This document shows positions 1-7,019 of a stretch of DNA of 7,019 bases, piece after piece (position 1 is the first letter of the stretch; each line of letters starts with the position of its first letter). Location of the stretch: NCBI GenBank assembly GCA_030039005.1, contig JASHQT010000650.1:1-7019 (forward strand), written 5' to 3'. The notes under the pieces are model-generated. The model was not told the origin of the DNA and did not search any database. It saw only the letters and a list, made by a program, of their open reading frames with translations. The DNA comes from Bryobacteraceae bacterium (GTDB lineage: Bacteria > Acidobacteriota > Terriglobia > Bryobacterales > Bryobacteraceae). A program made the translations under genes and the position numbers.

Positions 1-1
1 A

Positions 2-1264
2 GCCTATTCCTTGGCGGAATTGATCGATCTGGCGGAAGCCCACAACCCCGAGACACGTGTGGCTTGGGAAAGCGCGCTGGCCCAGGGCGCAGCGCTTGGA
101 ATCGCGCGGAGCGAACTGTATCCAACCGTATCGGCTGTGGCGCTTTCGGGAGTGGATCGCGCGGAGGTTCCGCTAGGCACACAGTTCTACCGTTTCACGA
201 TTCCTGACTCTCAGGTGTCACTGGACCTCAACTATACGATTCTTGATTTCGGGGCGCGTCGCGGCCGAATCGCAGCGGAGAGCGCGCGGCTACTGGCCGC
301 GAACTTCGGCTTTAACGACGTTCACCGGAAACTTATCTTTCAAGTTCAGGAGGCCTATTATCGCCTGCTCAATGCGTCTGCTCAGGACGCGGCCGCAAGA
401 GTAAGTTTGGCGAATGCGGAGACGGTGCAAGAAGCCGCGGAAGAGCGGCTACGCAACGGTCTAGCCACTTTGCCCGATGTCCTGGAGGCGCGGAGCGCGA
501 CCGCGCAATCGCAGTACAACCTGCAAGCGGTTTTAGGCGCGGAAGAGAACGCCCGGGGCGATCTAGCTACCACCTTGGGAGCTCGCGCTGCCACGATGAT
601 TCGCATCGAGCCGCTGAGTGAGACGCCCACTCCCGAGTCGATCGGCCAGACGGTCGAGCAGGTGATCGATCGTGCTCTCGACCAGCGGCCCGACCTTCTG
701 GCGCAATTGGCGGATATCCGCCGGGCGCAGGCGCAACGGAAAGAGGCGCGCGCGGCGTATTATCCCAGCCTGAATTTCAAAGCCAGCCCAGCGTTTCAGT
801 CGCTGTACTTCCAACAGCAAACCCTGCCTTGGGGACACACAGCCGACTTGACTGGCGGGATGGCTCTCAGCTTAAGTTGGACCGTGTTTGACGGCGGCGC
901 GCGTCGAGGCCGCCTGATGCAGGCGGAAGCCGAAATCCGCAGGGCGGAGTCCGAGGTCAGCGCCGCGCGCGACAGCATCGAGGACGAGGTTTGGACGGCT
1001 TATTCGAATTTGAACACCGCCTTTCGCCAGCGCGAGGCGGCGACGGCACTGCTTAACTCGGCCAACGAGTCCTATGCCGCGGCCCTGGAATCCTACAATT
1101 ACGGTGTTCGCAACCTGTTGGACGTCACCGCCGCGCAGAAGGTTCTTGCCGACGCCCGGTCCACGGACATCCTGGCGCGGACACAGGTATTGACCGCGCT
1201 CGCAGATCTGGCGTTCCGCTGCGGAGACGCAATCCAATCCAACACGAGGCACAATCGGCCATGA
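2..1264 (+). CDS. TolC-family outer-membrane efflux channel (MdtP-like), 5' partial
   Basis: Outer-membrane factor of a tripartite efflux pump, forming the trimeric channel through which substrate leaves the cell. The frame is open from base 2, and the first visible residues (AYSLAELIDLAEAHNPETR) match the start of the mature domain in this family. The true start and signal peptide therefore lie upstream of the window, and the TTG at base 11 is not the start. 420 residues are present against roughly 450-500 for the family. The two-fold internal repeat of OEP proteins is clear: a beta-strand/turn segment with DFGARRGR (bases 245-268) followed by long helices, and again FDGGARRGR (bases 887-913) followed by Ala/Glu/Arg-rich helices. 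The late motif YNYGVRNLLDVTAAQ is typical of the second repeat. The stop overlaps the next gene by four bases. Family and role are secure. MdtP orthology rests on the neighbours, and in E. coli the channel gene is last in the operon rather than first. Confidence 0.95.
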   Translation, partial: AYSLAELIDLAEAHNPETRVAWESALAQGAALGIARSELYPTVSAVALSGVDRAEVPLGTQFYRFTIPDSQVSLDLNYTILDFGARRGRIAAESARLLAANFGFNDVHRKLIFQVQEAYYRLLNASAQDAAARVSLANAETVQEAAEERLRNGLATLPDVLEARSATAQSQYNLQAVLGAEENARGDLATTLGARAATMIRIEPLSETPTPESIGQTVEQVIDRALDQRPDLLAQLADIRRAQAQRKEARAAYYPSLNFKASPAFQSLYFQQQTLPWGHTADLTGGMALSLSWTVFDGGARRGRLMQAEAEIRRAESEVSAARDSIEDEVWTAYSNLNTAFRQREAATALLNSANESYAAALESYNYGVRNLLDVTAAQKVLADARSTDILARTQVLTALADLAFRCGDAIQSNTRHNRP

Positions 1265-1530
1265 GCACTCATACACGCCGGCGCATTTCTATATTTGCTT
1301 TGATGGTCGCGGCGTTCTTTCTCGCAGGTTGCGGGCGGGCGCCATCTTTCGATGTCCTGGGGTCGTTCTTTCCAGCGTGGCTTGCGTGCCTGGCATTGAG
1401 CTTAGTGCTCACGGTTGCCGCACGATGGCTCTTGTCGCGCCTGCATATCGTGATCGCGCTTCCGGTTTTGGCCTACCCAAGCCTGACGGCGCTATTTAGC
1501 TTCGCGCTTTGGCTCGCGTTATTTCGATAA
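1261..1530 (+). CDS. ytcA: YtcA-like small lipoprotein / membrane protein
   Basis: Small inner-membrane or lipid-anchored protein of 89 residues. The N-terminus is a lipoprotein signal: basic RRR at residues 6-8, a hydrophobic stretch at 9-20, and lipobox LAGC at 21-24 with Cys24 as the likely lipidated residue. Two hydrophobic segments follow at about 36-58 and 63-88, separated by a short basic turn (RWLLSRLH). The segment after the lipobox (SFFPAWLACLALSLVLT) and the length resemble E. coli YtcA, which is encoded beside mdtN. The ATG start overlaps the upstream stop as ATGA, with a weak GAGG at 1246-1249. The stop lies inside the Shine-Dalgarno of the adaptor gene. The family has no established biochemical role. 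Position and size suggest an accessory subunit of the pump, comparable to AaeX beside AaeA and AaeB, but that is inference. The family assignment is from remembered sequence pattern and context, not a search. Confidence 0.82.
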   Translation: MSTHTRRRISIFALMVAAFFLAGCGRAPSFDVLGSFFPAWLACLALSLVLTVAARWLLSRLHIVIALPVLAYPSLTALFSFALWLALFR

Positions 1531-1535
1531 GGAGG
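1528..1535 (+). promoter_or_regulatory. Strong Shine-Dalgarno overlapping the ytcA stop
   Basis: TAAGGAGG matches the anti-Shine-Dalgarno end of 16S rRNA over eight contiguous bases. It sits nine bases before the ATG at 1545. Its first three bases are the TAA stop of the preceding gene. This site decides the start of the adaptor gene at 1545 rather than the in-frame TTG at 1509, which lies inside ytcA and upstream of the site. Confidence 0.85.
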
Positions 1536-1544
1536 AAAATCGCA

Positions 1545-2759
1545 ATGGCGTCCAACACGGGTACGAAACTTGGAAGTGTGCTGGGAGGCGTGCTAAGCGC
1601 CGCCATCGTGATTGGCGCCGTGGCGCTTGGGCTCATCGTGCTGTATCACGTGAACTCCTATCCACGAACCGACGACGCCGAGATACTCGCTAACTTCATC
1701 GGAATTGCGCCGCAGGTGGAGGGTCCGATTCTGCGTCTGAATGTACGTGACAACCAGTTTGTGAAGCAAGGTGACCTGCTTTACGAGATCGACGACCGGC
1801 CTTATCGCTACGCTCTGGAGAACGCAATTTCAGAGCAGGCGGCTCTGGAGGGGCAGATTTCGGATGAGCGGCGAAGAATCGCGGCGCTGGTGAGCGCGGT
1901 TTCTGTTTCCCAGGCAAATATTCAAGGCACCGAAGCTGACGTCACTCGATCGGCGGCGGCGGTGGATCAGGCCCGGGCCGACGTCGCAAACGCCGAACAG
2001 GGCGTCAGCCGCGCCCAAGCGGAGTGGAACTATGCGAATAATAACCTACATCGGATTGAGCCTCTGCTGGTCAAGCAGTTTGTCACCGTGGATCAGGTGG
2101 ATCGTGCCAGGACTTCCGAGGTTGCAGACTCACAATCTCTGAAGCAGGCGGAATCTCAACTGCTACTGGCGCAGGCGGGGTTGCAGTCCACGCTGGCTCA
2201 GCAGGAACGCTCCCGGGCCATGCTGGTCGAGAGCAAGGCCCAGCACGAACAGGCACAGCATGCGGTGACCACGCTCGAACCTCTGGTCAATCAGCGCGGC
2301 GCACGCAAGTCCGCCGTAGAAACTGCCCGCTACAATCTCAACAACTGCCGGGTTTATGCGCCGTTTGCGGCGCGCGTCACGAATCTGACGATCTCAGAAG
2401 GCGCCTACGCACATGTCGGCCAGCAAGTGTTCACATTGATCGACGCGCGAACGTGGTGGGCGGTCGCCAACTTTCGTGAAGGCCAACTACAGCACATCGC
2501 TCCCGGAATGCGCGCCGAGGTCTACGTGATGTCCAAACCAGATATCCATTTCACGGGCATTGTGGATAGCATCGGCTTCGGGGTAACTCCCGACGCGGAT
2601 GTGGTGGGCCGCTTGGGTCCAGTCCTTCCAGACGTGCAGAGAACCCTGAACTGGGTGCACCTGGCCTCTCGCTATCCGGTTCGCGTGCGCGTAGAAAACC
2701 CTCCCCAGGACTTGTTTCGGGTGAGCGAATCAGCGGTTGTCGTGATTCGAGGACGTTGA
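1545..2759 (+). CDS. mdtN: HlyD-family periplasmic adaptor, MdtN/AaeA-like
   Basis: Membrane fusion protein that bridges the inner-membrane FUSC component and the TolC-type channel across the periplasm. 404 residues from the ATG at 1545, chosen for its strong ribosome binding site. Visible parts in order: cytoplasmic N-terminus; one membrane anchor at about residues 12-34; the hallmark PRTDDAEI at 40-47; the first lipoyl-like half (PQVEGPI through KQGDLLYEID) at about 56-83; a long Ala/Gln/Glu-rich coiled-coil hairpin at about 90-265; the second lipoyl half starting CRVYAPFAARV at 268; then a beta-barrel region with TWWAVANFREGQL. The late motif with LPDVQRTLNWVHLASRYPVRV is characteristic of the aromatic-acid/MdtN branch of adaptors. 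It is longer than E. coli MdtN (about 343) or AaeA (about 310), mostly through the hairpin. It ends one base before the FUSC gene. The family is certain; the substrate cannot be read from the sequence. Confidence 0.94.
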   Translation: MASNTGTKLGSVLGGVLSAAIVIGAVALGLIVLYHVNSYPRTDDAEILANFIGIAPQVEGPILRLNVRDNQFVKQGDLLYEIDDRPYRYALENAISEQAALEGQISDERRRIAALVSAVSVSQANIQGTEADVTRSAAAVDQARADVANAEQGVSRAQAEWNYANNNLHRIEPLLVKQFVTVDQVDRARTSEVADSQSLKQAESQLLLAQAGLQSTLAQQERSRAMLVESKAQHEQAQHAVTTLEPLVNQRGARKSAVETARYNLNNCRVYAPFAARVTNLTISEGAYAHVGQQVFTLIDARTWWAVANFREGQLQHIAPGMRAEVYVMSKPDIHFTGIVDSIGFGVTPDADVVGRLGPVLPDVQRTLNWVHLASRYPVRVRVENPPQDLFRVSESAVVVIRGR

Positions 2760-2760
2760 G

Positions 2761-4944
2761 GTGGGAGCCCTCGCACATGACATAACGGATGTACCTCAGC
2801 CGGACGCACCCCGGCCATTGCCGTGGTTCTGGGAGTTCCTCAAACATGAACTCGCTCCATATCCGGGCCGGGCCGTGACAGTGGCGCGCATGGTTCTCGC
2901 TGCGACTGTCGTCATGATCATCTGCAACACGTTTCGCATTCCTTATGCGTTTCTAGGCGCTATCTTTGCACTGATCATTTCCCGCGAAAGTCCGCGAGCC
3001 ACTGTGAGCTCGGCGGGAACTATACTGGCCTTTGCCGCGACCGGCGTGGTGTACACGCTGGCAACCGTCCAATTTGTGATCAGCGTCCCGGCGCTCCACT
3101 TTCTTTGGAACCTAGGTTCGCTCTTCCTGGCGTTCTATGTGCTCGCCGTAGTGACGAATTACGGAGCTTGTCTTGGATTCGCCCTGCTGATCTCCGTCGG
3201 TATTACCGTCTGGGATCGGCACGTGCCGGGGGAGACTAACGTCGAAGACACGCTCTACCTTTTCTTGGTGGCACTCATAGCGGTGCTTGTTACCTCCGCG
3301 GTGGAACTGGCCTTGAAACGTGTGAGACCCGGAGATGACATCGTTCTGCCCCTGGCGGACCGTTTGGCTGCGATTCACAGCGTGTTGATTTGTTACTCGG
3401 AAGGGCGCCCGGTGGATCAGTCTACCGAAGAAAAGGTCAGCCGGTTCAGCATGGTTGGTACATCAGGATTGCGGCGCGTTTTGTTGCGGTCGGAATATTC
3501 ATCGCGCTACAGGGCACAGATGAGCGGTGTTGTGGCGCTGGTGGGGAGCCTCGTGGATATGACGACAGCGCTCACCCAGCTCGGATTCGCGCCTTCCAGT
3601 CCCGCTCTTGATTCCTCCAACATAGATCAGGGGCATTTAAGGAACCTGGCGGCGGCCGCCGCGAGCATCCGAGACGAATTAATGCACCGGCGAGTTCCAA
3701 GGCCGATTCAGGTGAACACCGAGGAGGAACCACATCGTGTGCCGTTGCTGCGTGAGATGGAAAATACAATCGCGCTAATCCCTCAAGCATTCGCAGGCTC
3801 TCTATCGATCGACGAATATCAGGCGTCTCAAGAAGAGATGCCAAGACCAAAGCTTTTGGCCGCGGACGCGTTCGCAAACCCGGAGCACATCAGGTTTGCG
3901 GTTAAAGGCTGCTTTGCTGTGAGCGCGTGTTACGTCATCTATAACGCCATCGACTGGACGAGTATGGCCGTGACGGTAATGCTCACGTGTTTCTCGACTG
4001 CGCTTTCTACGATCGGTACGTCTCGACAGAGACAGGTCCTGCGTTTCGCGGGCTTCACCGTGGGTGGTCTTCTCATCGGCATGGGCGGCGAGGTGTTCAT
4101 TTTGCCGCACCTTGACTCGATTACAGGATTCACGGTTTTTTTCATCCTCGTCACAGCGCCGGCGGCGTGGTTCATGACGTCCAGCCCTCGATTATCATTC
4201 TTCGGGCTGCAACTTGCCATTGTCTTCTTCGTGATCAACTTGCAGAGGTTCGCCAGGGAGACGTCACTCTCCGTGGCCAGGGACCGGGTTGCCGGAGTGT
4301 GTCTGGGGCTGTTGGGAATGTGGTTGATATTCGATCAAGTCTGGAGAGCCCCGGCGAGTGTCGAGATGAGGAGAATATTTATTTCCACTTTGCGCCTGCT
4401 GGCTCAGTTCGCGCGGGAACCAGTTTCAGCGGACATCCGGCCGGCGATCCAGCGCACCGCTGCCCTTCACGACACGATCAATGCAAAATTCGATAATGTG
4501 AGATCGCTGGCCGATGGGGTTCTCCTCGAATTCGGCCCCTCGCGGCGCCAAGACTTGGCTTTGCGTGATCACATCCGTCGCTGGCAGCCCCAATTGCGAG
4601 CGCTCTTCCTCATGCGGAATGCATCGCTCAAGTACCGTCTCCGATTGCCGGGCTTCGAACTGCCCGAGGATGTAATTGCATCCCTTCAGGCATTTGACGA
4701 GGCTTCGGCTCAGATACTGGAGAACGTAGCAGATCGAATGGAGGGTAAGACGCCGCAAGCAGGGACAGTGCCTGCGGACTCCTCCGCCCTGTTGGAGCAC
4801 ACATGGGAATTGTGTCGCGTGGGCGAATCGCAACTATTGCTCTCAGAGCACGGCGCTGCCTTCGTCCCCTTGCTTCAAGAGATTGACCGATTGACAGCCC
4901 GCCTGGCTAACGAGATCGAGCTGGAAGTTGTTCGGCCTGACTAG
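2761..4944 (+). CDS. mdtO: FUSC-family inner-membrane exporter component, MdtO-like
   Basis: Inner-membrane component of the tripartite exporter, of the fusaric-acid-resistance / aromatic-acid-exporter class. 727 residues, somewhat longer than E. coli MdtO (about 683). Two hydrophobic blocks are seen: residues about 39-182, with several membrane helices including RIPYAFLGAIFALIISR near 59-75, and residues about 377-528. The second block contains the conserved stretch around SSPRLSFFGLQLAIVFF near 473-490. Each block is followed by a large polar, presumably cytoplasmic region (about 185-375 and 530-727). This gives the duplicated layout typical of FUSC proteins. The start is GTG at 2761: it is the only usable start after an in-frame TGA at 2743, and GAGGA at 2749-2753 supports it. 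The gap to the adaptor gene is a single base, indicating coupled translation. Known relatives export aromatic acids, fusaric acid or dyes such as acriflavine; the substrate here is unknown. Confidence 0.94.
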   Translation: MGALAHDITDVPQPDAPRPLPWFWEFLKHELAPYPGRAVTVARMVLAATVVMIICNTFRIPYAFLGAIFALIISRESPRATVSSAGTILAFAATGVVYTLATVQFVISVPALHFLWNLGSLFLAFYVLAVVTNYGACLGFALLISVGITVWDRHVPGETNVEDTLYLFLVALIAVLVTSAVELALKRVRPGDDIVLPLADRLAAIHSVLICYSEGRPVDQSTEEKVSRFSMVGTSGLRRVLLRSEYSSRYRAQMSGVVALVGSLVDMTTALTQLGFAPSSPALDSSNIDQGHLRNLAAAAASIRDELMHRRVPRPIQVNTEEEPHRVPLLREMENTIALIPQAFAGSLSIDEYQASQEEMPRPKLLAADAFANPEHIRFAVKGCFAVSACYVIYNAIDWTSMAVTVMLTCFSTALSTIGTSRQRQVLRFAGFTVGGLLIGMGGEVFILPHLDSITGFTVFFILVTAPAAWFMTSSPRLSFFGLQLAIVFFVINLQRFARETSLSVARDRVAGVCLGLLGMWLIFDQVWRAPASVEMRRIFISTLRLLAQFAREPVSADIRPAIQRTAALHDTINAKFDNVRSLADGVLLEFGPSRRQDLALRDHIRRWQPQLRALFLMRNASLKYRLRLPGFELPEDVIASLQAFDEASAQILENVADRMEGKTPQAGTVPADSSALLEHTWELCRVGESQLLLSEHGAAFVPLLQEIDRLTARLANEIELEVVRPD

Positions 4945-5083
4945 CGGGAAACCGTGGCTGCCCGTCCGTCGAGTCTTGCGCGTCGGCAGATCGACTTCGG
5001 TCAGCGAACTGCGGCCAAGAACCTGAGAAGGCAGCTCGATCTAATTGGTGCCGCGATTGCCTTGTAGGCGAGCGGGGGCAGAA
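4945..5083. other. Intergenic spacer before tkt
   Basis: This 139-base spacer holds no T-run-backed hairpin, so no intrinsic terminator is supported, and no paired -35/-10 promoter is convincing. It contains a short hairpin at 5057-5071 (six-pair stem including one G-T wobble, loop TGT). A GGGGG run at 5074-5078 lies five bases before the tkt ATG and is the only, rather weak, ribosome-binding candidate. A 37-codon open frame from GTG 4954 to TAG 5067 spans most of the spacer and is discussed as a finding. Whether tkt is read from the efflux transcript or from its own promoter cannot be decided from the sequence. Confidence 0.6.
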
Positions 5084-7019
5084 ATGAATCCGAAGCTGAA
5101 TCGAGAGCTCGAAGAGCGGTGTATCAACACCATCCGAATCCTCGCGGCCGACGCCGTGCAGAACGCGAACGCCGGCCATCCCGGGATGCCGATGGGCGCT
5201 GCCGCCATGGCCTTTACTCTTTGGACGCGGTTTCTCAGGCATAACCCTCGAAACCCGCAGTGGTTCGATCGCGATCGGTTCATCTTGTCTGGCGGACACG
5301 GGTCGATGCTGTTGTACAGCCTGCTGTATCTCTCCGGTTACGACCTGTCTCTCGACGAAATCAAGCATTTCAGAAAATGGGGCAGCCAAGCGGCGGGGCA
5401 CCCGGAGCGCGGTCTAGCGCCCGGCGTCGAGGTGACCACAGGTCCGCTGGGGCAAGGCTTCGCCAACGGCGTGGGCATGGCGATTGCCGAGGCGTGGCTC
5501 GCGGCGCGCTATAACCGGCCTGGACACAAAATCGTCGATCACTTTACATACGGGATCTGCGGCGATGGCGATCTGATGGAAGGCGTGAGCCAGGAAGCTG
5601 CCTCACTGGCCGGACATCTACGCCTGGGGAAACTCATCTATCTGTACGATCAGAATCATATCTCCCTGGCTGGCGCGACCGAAATCGATTTCACCGAGGA
5701 CGTAGCAAAACGCTTCGAAGCGTACCGATGGCACACTCGCGTGGTGCTGGACGGCAATGACACCGATGACGTGGCGCACGCAATTCGCGAAGCTCAGGCC
5801 GAGGACGATAGGCCATCATTAATCCTGGCGCGCACTCACATCGGCTACGGCAGCCCGCATAAGCAAGACAACTTCACCGCGCACGGGGACCCCCTAGGAG
5901 AAGAGGAATTGCAAGCCACTAAGAAAGCCCTGGGATGGCCAACCATGGAGAAGTTTTACCTGCCGCAAGACTCCGTGGAATACTTCCGTCAGGCGGTTCC
6001 TTATGGCGCCCAAATGGAGGACGAGTGGCGCGCGAAGCTCGATGCGTACAAGCAAGCATTTCCAAAAGAAGCCGCCGAGTTCGACAGCATCGTTAGCGGC
6101 AAGCTGCCGGAAAACTGGGGCGCCGATCTCCCCAAATGGAAGCCCACCGATAAACCGATCCCCACTCGCGCCGCGGGCGGCGAAGCGTTGAATGCTCTGG
6201 CCAAACATATCCCCAACCTGATCGGCGGATCAGCCGACCTGAACCCCTCGACCAGGACGCCCCTGAAAGGTCTGGGAGATTTCCAATCGCCCGAAGTGTC
6301 GGGGCCGGGGACGTTGGGTGCGGTTGGCGGGGAATGGAGCTATGCCGGGCGCAACCTTGCTTTCGGTGTTCGCGAGCACGCTATGGGAGCCGCAGTGAAT
6401 GGGATGGCCGCACACGGGGGTGTGCTCCCCTTCAGCGCGACATTTCTTATTTTTTCCGACTACATGCGGCCTGCCATCCGCCTGGGGGCCTTGAGCCATC
6501 TCAAAGCGATTTACGTGTTTACGCACGACAGCATCGGACTCGGGGAGGACGGCCCCACCCATCAGCCCATCGAGCACCTCGTGAGCTTGCGCGCAATTCC
6601 AGAACTTACGGTAATTCGTCCTGCTGACGCGAACGAAACCGCGGAGGCGTGGGCTTTTGCTGTTCAACATAACGGTCCAACGCTGCTCGTTCTGACACGG
6701 CAGATAGTCCCGCATCTGGATCGCAGCGGGGCGAAAGAACCGAGTGCCGCACGCGGCGCCTATGTGCTCGCGGACGCTGAGGGCGATTCCCCGGACGTGA
6801 TCCTCATCGGCACCGGCTCCGAAGTCAGTCTTTGTGTTCAGGCGCGGGAGAGTTTGAAGGATGTAGGAGTCAAGGCACGCGTGGTCAGTATGCCAAGTTG
6901 GAGCCTGTTCGAGGCCCAAGACGCCTCTTATCGTGAAAGCGTCCTTCCGCACGGCATCAAGAAGCGCGTCACGGTGGAGGCCGGCTCACCGGTAGGATGG
7001 CGTAACTGGGCGGGAGACG
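5084..7019 (+). CDS. tkt: Transketolase, 3' partial
   Basis: Thiamine-diphosphate enzyme moving two-carbon ketol units between sugar phosphates in the cytoplasmic pentose phosphate pathway. It links xylulose-5-P, ribose-5-P, sedoheptulose-7-P, erythrose-4-P and glycolysis. The 645 codons from ATG 5084 stay open to the window edge; about 45-50 residues of a roughly 690-residue protein are missing. Key sites seen, with E. coli TktA equivalents by eye: His32 in GHPG (H26), His72 in GGHGS (H66), His106 in AGHPE (H100), the cofactor/metal motif GDGDLMEG at 160-167 ending at Asn191 in YDQN, and Ser389 in NPST (S385). Also seen are catalytic Glu431 in GVREHAM (E411) and His481, Asp489 and His493 in [16 protein letters not shown] (H461, D469, H473). 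The C-terminal domain begins near 550 and is cut. The loop between Ser389 and Glu431 is about 16 residues longer than in E. coli. The ATG is supported by alignment of the N-terminus ([16 protein letters not shown]) rather than by its weak ribosome binding site. Confidence 0.97.
   Translation, partial: MNPKLNRELEERCINTIRILAADAVQNANAGHPGMPMGAAAMAFTLWTRFLRHNPRNPQWFDRDRFILSGGHGSMLLYSLLYLSGYDLSLDEIKHFRKWGSQAAGHPERGLAPGVEVTTGPLGQGFANGVGMAIAEAWLAARYNRPGHKIVDHFTYGICGDGDLMEGVSQEAASLAGHLRLGKLIYLYDQNHISLAGATEIDFTEDVAKRFEAYRWHTRVVLDGNDTDDVAHAIREAQAEDDRPSLILARTHIGYGSPHKQDNFTAHGDPLGEEELQATKKALGWPTMEKFYLPQDSVEYFRQAVPYGAQMEDEWRAKLDAYKQAFPKEAAEFDSIVSGKLPENWGADLPKWKPTDKPIPTRAAGGEALNALAKHIPNLIGGSADLNPSTRTPLKGLGDFQSPEVSGPGTLGAVGGEWSYAGRNLAFGVREHAMGAAVNGMAAHGGVLPFSATFLIFSDYMRPAIRLGALSHLKAIYVFTHDSIGLGEDGPTHQPIEHLVSLRAIPELTVIRPADANETAEAWAFAVQHNGPTLLVLTRQIVPHLDRSGAKEPSAARGAYVLADAEGDSPDVILIGTGSEVSLCVQARESLKDVGVKARVVSMPSWSLFEAQDASYRESVLPHGIKKRVTVEAGSPVGWRNWAGD

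Larger units (their letters stand above)
2..4944 (+). other. Tripartite FUSC-type efflux operon (channel, YtcA, adaptor, exporter)
   Basis: Four + strand genes with junctions of -4, +14 (stop to ATG, filled by a Shine-Dalgarno) and +1 bases. No room exists for internal promoters between them outside coding sequence, so a single transcript starting upstream of the window is the simplest reading. The products supply every layer of an envelope-spanning pump: outer membrane, periplasm and inner membrane, plus one small lipoprotein-like protein. No regulator (LysR, TetR or MarR type) is visible inside the window; one could lie upstream. Confidence 0.88.

Noticed and set aside
245..913. Near-identical GARRGR-coding segments (about 245-268 and 887-913), as a recombination repeat
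   Set aside because: These are equivalent positions in the two homologous halves of a TolC-family protein. The shared bases reflect the ancient internal duplication and GC-rich codon use, not a recent DNA repeat.
1509..1544. Upstream TTG start giving a 12-residue longer adaptor
   Set aside because: It would place the start inside ytcA and upstream of the strong TAAGGAGG, while the ATG at 1545 has ideal spacing from that site.
4891..4896. Perfect TTGACA (-35 consensus) near the end of the mdtO-like gene, as a tkt promoter
   Set aside because: No acceptable -10 hexamer is found 16-18 bases downstream (the 17-base spacing gives GATCGA), and the site lies within coding sequence.
4991..5003. GAC-TTCG-GTC tetraloop hairpin in the spacer, as a terminator
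   Set aside because: The loop is of the stable cUUCGg type, but the stem is only three pairs and no T-run follows.
5040..5045. TCTAAT as a -10 element for tkt
   Set aside because: It matches TATAAT at five of six positions, but the expected -35 region (about 5017-5022, AAGAAC) has no resemblance to TTGACA.
4907..5401. 164-codon open frame on the - strand across the spacer and the start of tkt
   Set aside because: It overlaps the ends of two real genes, has a low-complexity, Arg/Pro-rich translation with no recognisable family, and no ribosome binding site stands out.
6230..6952. 240-codon open frame on the - strand inside the transketolase gene
   Set aside because: It lies wholly opposite a confidently identified tkt reading frame, its translation shows no recognisable domain, and GC-rich genes commonly leave such antisense frames open.

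Overview
The window comes from a moderately GC-rich Gram-negative (diderm) bacterium. It carries an outer-membrane efflux channel, a lipoprotein-type signal, and strong AGGAGG-type ribosome binding. The transketolase and the permuted efflux operon are not enterobacterial in style. From recall of protein style they fit Acidobacteriota or a similar soil lineage, but this is inference and no taxonomic marker is present. All genes lie on the + strand and coding density is very high.

Bases 2-4944 hold a tight four-gene operon for a tripartite exporter of the FUSC / aromatic-acid-exporter class, resembling E. coli ytcA-mdtN-mdtO-mdtP. Its order is: a TolC-family outer-membrane factor (5' end cut by the window edge), a small YtcA-like lipoprotein/membrane protein, a HlyD/MdtN-type periplasmic adaptor with an extended coiled coil, and an MdtO-like FUSC inner-membrane protein. 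Junctions are a 4-base ATGA overlap, a stop codon that forms part of the next Shine-Dalgarno, and a 1-base gap. The four proteins are therefore probably made together and assembled as one envelope-spanning pump. The channel gene comes first here, whereas it comes last in the E. coli operon.

Bases 4945-5083 are a 139-base spacer with no convincing terminator or promoter. It contains a 37-codon open frame of doubtful status and a small hairpin just before the next ribosome binding site.

Bases 5084-7019 encode a transketolase with all expected thiamine-diphosphate and substrate residues visible. Its last roughly 45-50 residues run off the window. Transketolase is a central carbon enzyme (pentose phosphate pathway; source of erythrose-4-phosphate) and is probably a neighbour rather than a part of the pump. 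A link through aromatic metabolism is only a speculation.

No RNA genes, mobile elements, CRISPR arrays or long repeats were seen. The least understood element is the YtcA-like small protein, whose family has no established function.
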